DNA of 43,877 nt, taken from a bacterium. GTDB lineage: Bacteria; Hydrogenedentota; Hydrogenedentia; Hydrogenedentiales; SLHB01. Below, one piece after another: positions 37,957 through 43,877 of this stretch. Positions within the stretch are counted from its first letter, which is position 1; the number at the start of each line of letters is the position of its first letter. A program made the translations under genes and the position numbers. Under the pieces are notes generated by a model that ran no database searches, had not been told where the DNA came from, and saw nothing but the letters and a program-made list of their open reading frames with translations. The stretch is taken from NCBI GenBank assembly GCA_024231375.1, contig JAAEQP010000279.1, positions 1 through 43,877 of the forward strand, given 5' to 3'.

Positions 37957-40900
37957 ATGACAGAAACTGGGTTCCGCCTCGAACCGTCCATGCTGCGCGA
38001 CATCTGCGCACGTTTGCGCCGCGCACTGAGCACATGCTTGATCGCCGCCCTCCTCGCGCCTGTCGCAGCCGCGGACGAATCCTCGCCTGACCCGGTGGCT
38101 TCGCCGGCTCGCTCAGCCGATTGGCCCACGTACCGCCGCGACGCCCAGCGGACGGGCGTGTCCCCGGACCGGATTCGCCCGCCTCTCCGTGAAGCCTGGA
38201 TGCACCGTCCCATGCACACGCCCCGGCCTGCCTGGCCGCCGCCTGCGCGGGAAGACGTGTTCCATCGAGTCGCCGGGTTGAGCCCAACCATCACCTACGA
38301 CCGCGCGTACCATGTGGCCGTCGTGGATGGGCGCCTCTACTACGGCTCGAGCGCCGACGACACCGTGTATCGTCTCAATGCGAAGACGGGCGCAGTGCGG
38401 TGGACTTACGTCACCGAAGGTCCCGTGCGGCTTGCGCCAACCGTGGCCAAGAACCGGCTGTACGTCGGCTCCGATGATGGGTGCGTGTACTGTCTCGACG
38501 CCAAGACCGGCACCCTCGCGTGGCGTCAACAAATCGCGCCAGAAGACCGGCGGTTGCCCGGAAACGGCCGCGTGATCTCGCGCTGGCCCGTTCGGTCCGG
38601 CGTCGTGGTCGATGACGACACGGCCTACTGCACCGCGGGCCTTTTCCCGAACGAAGGCGTTCATCTCGTCGCGCTCGACGCGATAACAGGCGCCATTGCG
38701 TGGCGGTCGCCCATCGAGACGTCCTCGCAAGGCTACATGCTAGCCTCGCCGTCGAAACTGTTCCTGCCCACGGGAAGGACCGCCCCCGCGTCGTTCGACC
38801 GGGCAAATGAAGGCGCCGCACTGGGTGGCCACGGAGGCGCCGGAGGCAGTTTTGCCCTCGTCGTGGACGACATGCTGGTCCATGGCCCGGGCGAAGATGG
38901 CCGGTTGCACGTGGAAGAGCCGGCCTCCAAGGAAGCCATTGTCTCCACGCCAGGCGACGCCGTTCTGGTCGACGGAGACACCACCTACCTTCTCGGCCAA
39001 GGCCGGTTGTACTGCCTCGACAGGGCGCGCTATCTCGAAGTAAACCGAGAGATGCGCAAACTCGAGGCGGTCAAGACCGCGGAGCGAACCGAGGAGCAGA
39101 AGGCCAGGCTCACAGAGCTCGCCAAAGAGCGCAAACAATGCCGCCGCTGGGACGTGCCCTGCCCGTACCGCCATTCCATGGTCATGGCCCGCGACGTCAT
39201 CTACATAGGAGGCGACAACTGCGTCGCCGCGTACGATACCGACACGGGCGAGGAGATTTGGACCGGAGCCGTGGACGGCGGCGCCTACGGTCTCGCCCTG
39301 GCCGCCAAGCGCCTCTTCGTGAGTACGGACACAGGCGCCATCCATTGCTTCGAGCATGGACGGAGGCAGGGGCGGCGCCGGGTGGCATCCGCCTTCGATT
39401 CGATGACCCCCTCCACGGACGCCAAGTCCCTCGATCCTGGAGTCGATGCGCTCGCCGGCCAAGTCGCCGCTGTGTCGACATCGCCCTCAGGCTACTGCCT
39501 CATCCTCGACGCTGGCACCGGCGCACTGGCCTACGAGATCGTCAAGCGTACCCGCCTCCACGCCCTCTGCGTAACGCCGGACGAAGCAACCGCCTCGGCC
39601 GCACGGGATTTCCTGATGTCCAAAGGAGTCTACGGCGTCCAGGCCAGCGTCCATGTTGTTGACGGGCCGTCCCTGCCCTACCCCAGCTACTTCGCAAACG
39701 TGATCGCGTGCGAGGCCGCTCTGAATCCCGCATCGGTCCCCGCCGTTCCTGCAGACGAAGTGTTTCGGGTCCTACGCCCCTGCGGTGGTCGGATGGTACT
39801 TCCGGCGAATAACAAGGGACCGCTTCGCGCCTGGATGCAGGACGCCTTCGGCGATCTCGCGCCCGTGGCGAGCGACGATGGCGACTGGTTGACCCTCGAG
39901 CGCGGTCCTCTCGAAGGGGCCGGCGAGTGGACCCACACCTACGCCGAACCCGGCAACACCGCGTGCAGCGGCGACACGCGCGCCTGCGCTCCTCTTGCCC
40001 TGCAATGGTTCGGACCGCCAGGACCGGCGCGCATGGTGGACCGCCATTTCCGCAATGTGCCGCCCCTGTGCAAGGACGGCCGCATCTTCATTCCAGGCGA
40101 CGAGATCGTCTACGCGGTTGACGCCTACAACGGCGCATTGCTCTGGCAAGCCGACGTGCCCACGTCGCGCCGCGTCGGCGTGTTTCTCGACGCAAGCAAC
40201 CTCGCCGTGAGCGACGCCTTCCTCTACGCCGTGGTCGGCGCGAAGTGCCATCGGTTCGATGTCCGCACCGGCGCGCCGCAGGTGCCGTTCGAGGTGCTGG
40301 GTGTTGGCCCCAACATGGAATGGGGGTACTTGGCTGCAACGGATGGCGTCCTTGTTGGTAGTGCCCGGGCCGCCAAGTCGGGATATCGAACCATCACCAA
40401 CGATGCCCAGCTAGATGCCCAGGCCCTCTGGTACCCCAACATGCGTTTGGCCGTCAGCACCCACGTCTTCCGACTCGATCCCGCAACCGGCGAGGAACGC
40501 TGGCGGTACGGCGACGGCCGCATCGTCGACACAACCCTGACCGTGGCCGACGGACGGCTCTACTTCCTGGAATCCCACAGCCCCAAGGCCTTGGCTGACG
40601 AAAGCGGACGCCTCGCCATGCGCGACCTCATCGACGGAGGCGTCCAGTATCTCGTCGCCCTCAATCTCGCCGACGGCGCGATTGTTCACCGCCGCGAGAT
40701 AGATGTGGCGGACTTCCAGCAACCAACCTACCTTGCCTGCACGAACGGCGTCCTCTTGCTCAGCGGCGCGAGGATTCGCGGCGGCGATAGCGTCGTCAAG
40801 ACCGGACGCGCCGGCCGCGACCAAACCAGCAAGGACCAGTCCATCTACTACTCCTTCCATGCCTTCGACGCGGCCACGCTCGAACCCCGCTGGCGCGCGG

Positions 40901-41295
40901 GCCACGAATCCGGCCTCTCCATCGACGGTGGCCACGGCGAATACAACCGGCACCCCACCATCATCGGGAACACCGTGTACGCATGGCCTTTCGCCTACGA
41001 GCTCGACACGGGTGCCCGTGTCGAGGAATGGAAATTCGACCGGCATGGGCATGGGTGTGGTGGCGTATCGGCCTCGGCCAACGCCCTGTTCTGGCGTGGC
41101 GGCAATCCCTGGATGTATGACCTGCGTCCAGGCGGCGGACCATACCGCATCACCCAGGTGACCCGGCCCGGCTGCTGGATCAACATCATTCCCGCGGGCG
41201 GTTTGGTCCTCATCCCCGAAGCCAGTGCAGGTTGCACCTGCGGCTACGCTCTACAGACCTCGCTGGCCTTCGCCCCCGTCGAGGCAGCCCCGTAG
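37957..41295 (+). CDS. secreted PQQ-type beta-propeller protein with an inserted methyltransferase-like domain
   Basis: 1112 residues. Signal peptide about 20-39 (AALLAPVAAAD). Residues 115-460 and 700-1110 contain repeated propeller blades of the form YRLNAKTGAVRW, YCLDAKTGTLAW and FRLDPATGEERW, typical of PQQ/BamB-like repeats. A charged helical insert lies at 357-395. Residues 512-616 read as a Rossmann methyltransferase: LILDAGTGALAYEIV as motif I, CVTPDEATASAARDFL, then NVIACEAAL and VFRVLRPCGGRMVL. An exported protein has no SAM supply, so this domain is presumably structural or binds something else. No catalytic PQQ-dehydrogenase residues are evident. Role unknown; similar large propellers are frequent in Planctomycetota-type genomes. 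Confidence 0.82.
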   Translation: MTETGFRLEPSMLRDICARLRRALSTCLIAALLAPVAAADESSPDPVASPARSADWPTYRRDAQRTGVSPDRIRPPLREAWMHRPMHTPRPAWPPPAREDVFHRVAGLSPTITYDRAYHVAVVDGRLYYGSSADDTVYRLNAKTGAVRWTYVTEGPVRLAPTVAKNRLYVGSDDGCVYCLDAKTGTLAWRQQIAPEDRRLPGNGRVISRWPVRSGVVVDDDTAYCTAGLFPNEGVHLVALDAITGAIAWRSPIETSSQGYMLASPSKLFLPTGRTAPASFDRANEGAALGGHGGAGGSFALVVDDMLVHGPGEDGRLHVEEPASKEAIVSTPGDAVLVDGDTTYLLGQGRLYCLDRARYLEVNREMRKLEAVKTAERTEEQKARLTELAKERKQCRRWDVPCPYRHSMVMARDVIYIGGDNCVAAYDTDTGEEIWTGAVDGGAYGLALAAKRLFVSTDTGAIHCFEHGRRQGRRRVASAFDSMTPSTDAKSLDPGVDALAGQVAAVSTSPSGYCLILDAGTGALAYEIVKRTRLHALCVTPDEATASAARDFLMSKGVYGVQASVHVVDGPSLPYPSYFANVIACEAALNPASVPAVPADEVFRVLRPCGGRMVLPANNKGPLRAWMQDAFGDLAPVASDDGDWLTLERGPLEGAGEWTHTYAEPGNTACSGDTRACAPLALQWFGPPGPARMVDRHFRNVPPLCKDGRIFIPGDEIVYAVDAYNGALLWQADVPTSRRVGVFLDASNLAVSDAFLYAVVGAKCHRFDVRTGAPQVPFEVLGVGPNMEWGYLAATDGVLVGSARAAKSGYRTITNDAQLDAQALWYPNMRLAVSTHVFRLDPATGEERWRYGDGRIVDTTLTVADGRLYFLESHSPKALADESGRLAMRDLIDGGVQYLVALNLADGAIVHRREIDVADFQQPTYLACTNGVLLLSGARIRGGDSVVKTGRAGRDQTSKDQSIYYSFHAFDAATLEPRWRAGHESGLSIDGGHGEYNRHPTIIGNTVYAWPFAYELDTGARVEEWKFDRHGHGCGGVSASANALFWRGGNPWMYDLRPGGGPYRITQVTRPGCWINIIPAGGLVLIPEASAGCTCGYALQTSLAFAPVEAAP

Positions 41296-41303
41296 GGGTA
41301 AGG

Positions 41304-42728
41304 TCAACCCCCGGCGCGAAGGTCCTCCGCCAAGCGCACGAATTCGCCCCGGTTCACCTTCATGCCCTCAGCGACGCGTTCCGGCCAAGGATGGAACGCC
41401 ACGGGTATCTCGAACCGGGGCAGTGCCGCTTCCAGACTGGCAGTCAATTGCGCCGCATCCGGTTGGACGGAATCCTCGGTTCGCACAAACGCCACCGGAC
41501 GCGCACCGAACTCATCATCATCGACCGGAACCACCACCGCCTCCACAATCCCTTCCAAGGCGCAGAGGCGCCGTTCGATCTCTTCGGGATGCATATTCTC
41601 GCCACCCGACACGAATAGATTGTCGTGTCGTCCAAGTACCCGCAACCGTCTCTCGTCGTCAAACGCGCCCAAGTCGCCGGTCACGAACCATCCGTCATCG
41701 GCCAGAGGCCGTTCCAGACCCGTTCCAGTCCAGTACCCCGCGAACAGCGTGTCGCCGCATACCTCAATCTCGCCGGCATCCGAAATCCGAACCGTATTCG
41801 GCGATAACGGCCTTCCGGATGTGAGCAGGTCGTCGATACTCGCTCCCGCTGAGGTAGTGGTCGCCTGCGACGCCATCTCCGTCAGTCCGTAGGTCGTGAA
41901 TAGGTTCAGTCCCTCTTCCACTGCCTCGCGGGTCAACGATTCGGGGATAGCGCTCCCGCCCAGCAGAATGGCCTTCAACCGCCGCAACGTCGCCGCGCCG
42001 CCCGCGACGCCCAACGTCCGGCGCAGTTGGGTCGTCACCAACGAAACATGCGTGACGCGGTACCGCTCGATGCACGCCGCGAGGTCGTCGTCCGGTTCGG
42101 GCACCACCACCGTGGCCCCGCCCAGCATGCATCGAAACAAGACGCCCAGACCCGCCACGTGGTACAGCGGTAGCGATAGAAGCCAACAGTCCCCCGGCGC
42201 CAACCGGATGTTTGCATTCGATGCGCGGGCGTTGGCCAGATGATTCCTCAGTGTCAACGCAGCCGCCTTCGGCGTGCCCGTACTCCCCGACGTCATGGTG
42301 ATCGTAGCAATATCCTCGTCATCGAGAGCACGCGGTTCCCGTCCAGTTGCCAACTCGCCGAGCAGGTCCTCCGGACGAATAGACTCCACCGAAACGTCTT
42401 TCGACTCCGCCTCCGACACCACACCTCGCGCGTCCATACGCATCACGGCGTCCACGACGGCGGTGGCGGGCAGGCGCGGGTTCAACGGGCAAGCGCTCAC
42501 GCCCGCCCGCATGCATCCCATCAGCAGCACCACGGCGTCGATAGACGTGGGAAGGACCATGGCCAAACGGTCGCCTGTCACGAAACCCTTGTCGCTCAAC
42601 CGCATCGTCACCCCCTGCGATGCGTGCGCGAAATCGCGAAATGACAGTACACGCGCCCCGTCAATCAACGCGGGCGTTTCGCGAAATCGGTTCGCAGCCT
42701 CGTCCAGACAGAACGTGGCATCAGGCAC
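41304..42728 (-). CDS. menE: o-succinylbenzoate--CoA ligase MenE
   Basis: 474 residues of the adenylate-forming superfamily. It joins CoA to o-succinylbenzoate in menaquinone synthesis. Motifs are the P-loop TMTSGSTGTPKAAAL, TTYGLTEMASQ (A5), WFVTGDLG (A7), the hinge GRHDNLFVSGGENMHPEEIE (A8) and the C-terminal lysine in EGMKVNRGEF. The GTG at 42728 has an ideal GGGAGGT site 5 nt away and overlaps the menC stop by 8 nt, so it is preferred to the longer frame. Assignment as MenE, not a general acyl-CoA ligase, rests on short length and linkage with menC. Confidence 0.9.
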   Translation of the reverse strand: MPDATFCLDEAANRFRETPALIDGARVLSFRDFAHASQGVTMRLSDKGFVTGDRLAMVLPTSIDAVVLLMGCMRAGVSACPLNPRLPATAVVDAVMRMDARGVVSEAESKDVSVESIRPEDLLGELATGREPRALDDEDIATITMTSGSTGTPKAAALTLRNHLANARASNANIRLAPGDCWLLSLPLYHVAGLGVLFRCMLGGATVVVPEPDDDLAACIERYRVTHVSLVTTQLRRTLGVAGGAATLRRLKAILLGGSAIPESLTREAVEEGLNLFTTYGLTEMASQATTTSAGASIDDLLTSGRPLSPNTVRISDAGEIEVCGDTLFAGYWTGTGLERPLADDGWFVTGDLGAFDDERRLRVLGRHDNLFVSGGENMHPEEIERRLCALEGIVEAVVVPVDDDEFGARPVAFVRTEDSVQPDAAQLTASLEAALPRFEIPVAFHPWPERVAEGMKVNRGEFVRLAEDLRAGG

Positions 42729-43797
42729 GACGCACCTCCCGGAGCGCGTCCATTCGCACGTGACGCGCCAGTGCATGGGCAACGCCCAAGTCGACCTGTC
42801 CTGAGCTGACCGGGAACGGTCCGTCGATCACATCGGACCGGAACCAGCGGTGTGTGTCCAGCCCAACCGGGGCTTCGATGGCCAGCCCGGCCGCGAGGTT
42901 CGCAAGCGCAATGAGCCCAAGACCACTCTCGAAGCTGGACGTGATCACAGGGATCATCTTGAGGTTGGCCGCCCGGCACGCCAACCACTTGGTCACCTCC
43001 AACCCACCCAACAACGTCGGCTTCAGAATGGCCGCCTTCACCCCGCGCCACCGTTCCAGTTTGTCGATTCCGCACTCCACCACCGTCTCGTCGAGCGCCA
43101 CGGGCATGCCGGTGGCCGTCGTGAAGTTTACGAGGCGGGAGGGGACGTCCAGCGGCTCTTCAATGTAGTCGATGTCGCAGCCTTCTACGGTGTGAGCGAA
43201 AGCCACCGCTGTGTCGTAGTCCCACGATCGGTTTGCGTCGAGGCGGATGACCGCGTCTTTGCCCACGCGTCGCCGCAATGCGCGGACGGTCTTCGCTTCG
43301 TCCTTCGGCGTGCCTCGCCCCACCTTCAGCTTGAAGGCGCGGTACCCTTCCTCATAGAGTCCGCGGGCCTGCGTCAGCACTTCCTGCCGACTCCCGCCCA
43401 CCAACGCGTTCAACGTGATCCGTTCCACCGGATGCCGGTCGAGGAGCCGGTAGAGGGGCACGCCCTCCGCATCGGCCAACATGGTCAGAATGGCCATCTC
43501 AATCCCGAACTGCAGGGACGGTGCCAGTTGATGAGGACCCAGCCATTGCTCGAAGGCTTGGCCAAGGGATGCCAGGTCGGGCGGCACGGGGCAGCCCGTC
43601 AACGAATGGCCCGACCGGAGTGCCGCCTCCGTAACCTCGTGCAACGGTTCCATGCTGAATCCGGGAAGGGGCGCGGCCTCACCGAACCCCACGGCGCCCG
43701 CGTCCGACTCCACGCGTAGGATTACGCCCGACCGCACTTCGACAAGGCATCCGGCGAGATTCAGCGGGCGTTCCAACGGGAGGTCGTAGCGATACAC
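42721..43797 (-). CDS. menC: o-succinylbenzoate synthase MenC
   Basis: 358 residues of the enolase superfamily. It dehydrates SHCHC to o-succinylbenzoate. Catalytic residues are in place: the KxK pair in FKLKVGRG, metal ligands in RLDANRSW, YIEEP and ALDET, and the second lysine in ILKPTLLGG. A few homologues racemise N-acylamino acids or dipeptides, but the joined menE gene supports MenC. GTG start at 43797. The same frame remains open to the window edge, so a start further upstream or a run-on from another gene cannot be excluded. Confidence 0.88.
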   Translation of the reverse strand: MYRYDLPLERPLNLAGCLVEVRSGVILRVESDAGAVGFGEAAPLPGFSMEPLHEVTEAALRSGHSLTGCPVPPDLASLGQAFEQWLGPHQLAPSLQFGIEMAILTMLADAEGVPLYRLLDRHPVERITLNALVGGSRQEVLTQARGLYEEGYRAFKLKVGRGTPKDEAKTVRALRRRVGKDAVIRLDANRSWDYDTAVAFAHTVEGCDIDYIEEPLDVPSRLVNFTTATGMPVALDETVVECGIDKLERWRGVKAAILKPTLLGGLEVTKWLACRAANLKMIPVITSSFESGLGLIALANLAAGLAIEAPVGLDTHRWFRSDVIDGPFPVSSGQVDLGVAHALARHVRMDALREVRRA

Positions 43798-43877
43798 CGT
43801 GACCCCGGCGACCCTCCCCGCACCCCCCCCATCGCGAACAGGACGCGGACGACGCGGCGCAGCGTCCCCGCGGTCCC
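43798..43877. other. window edge, unassigned
   Basis: 80 bases with a run of eight C at 43823-43830. On the minus strand the frame of menC continues open through it (reading GGGGAGRVAGV), which has no family resemblance. It may be the end of an upstream gene or the menC leader. Confidence 0.3.

Overview
High-GC bacterial chromosome segment of 43.9 kb, densely packed with genes on both strands, with many 1-5 nt overlaps and frequent GTG starts. It has no rRNA, tRNA, phage, insertion sequence or CRISPR array that I can see. The gene set points to a Gram-negative-type (diderm) organism. It includes an MCE/Mla-type lipid transport system, a SurA/PpiC-like foldase, a multihaem cytochrome and a classical menaquinone pathway. 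A rotary A/V-type ATPase, a secreted PQQ-propeller protein with a methyltransferase-like insert, a uronate-isomerase-like amidohydrolase and an actinobacterial-type xylose isomerase homologue fit an uncultured member of the Planctomycetota/PVC or Hydrogenedentota type. That placement is inference from gene content only.

Layout. 1-5651 (+): ligA, then a four-gene lipid-transport operon (STAS-MlaE permease, MlaF ATPase, MCE protein with 26-residue repeats, auxiliary lipoprotein). 5652-9345 (+): a methyltransferase, a lipoprotein esterase and a MATE exporter, separated by intergenic REP-like hairpins. 9382-18479 (-): a complete V-type ATPase operon in the order H-I-K-E-C-F-A-B-D, ending in a PTS EIIA-like gene. 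18569-20380 (-): a membrane alkaline-phosphatase-superfamily protein that appears to have lost its metal-binding motifs. 20656-21705 (+): a xylose-isomerase-like enzyme with a substituted metal ligand. 21939-22622 (+): a tetrahaem cytochrome c whose 3' end overlaps a PhnD-type hybrid sensor kinase on the other strand (22606-25287). 25337-30416 (-): an orphan gene, a fructokinase-like ROK protein, an M23 peptidase, a PpiC foldase and a small membrane protein. 30622-35218 (+): an aspartate/aromatic aminotransferase, an M20 deacylase and a TMTC-like membrane protein with TPRs. 35317-36052 (+): a self-contained module of near-consensus promoter, long leader, perfect Shine-Dalgarno, small secreted protein and strong terminator. 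36221-41295 (+): a uronate-isomerase-like protein, a thioesterase and a very large PQQ-propeller protein. 41304-43797 (-): menE and menC.

Functional themes. Envelope building and maintenance is covered by the Mla system, M23 peptidase, PpiC foldase and lipoproteins. Energy conversion is covered by the V-ATPase, multihaem cytochrome and menaquinone genes. Sugar metabolism is covered by the xylose isomerase homologue, fructokinase-like kinase and uronate-isomerase-like protein. The observations most worth following are the apparently dead phosphatase-family protein, the Asp-to-His change in the xylose isomerase homologue, the EIIA gene inside the V-ATPase operon, the methyltransferase fold buried in a secreted propeller, the highly expressed-looking small secreted protein, and -10 boxes placed exactly 6 nt before two start codons.
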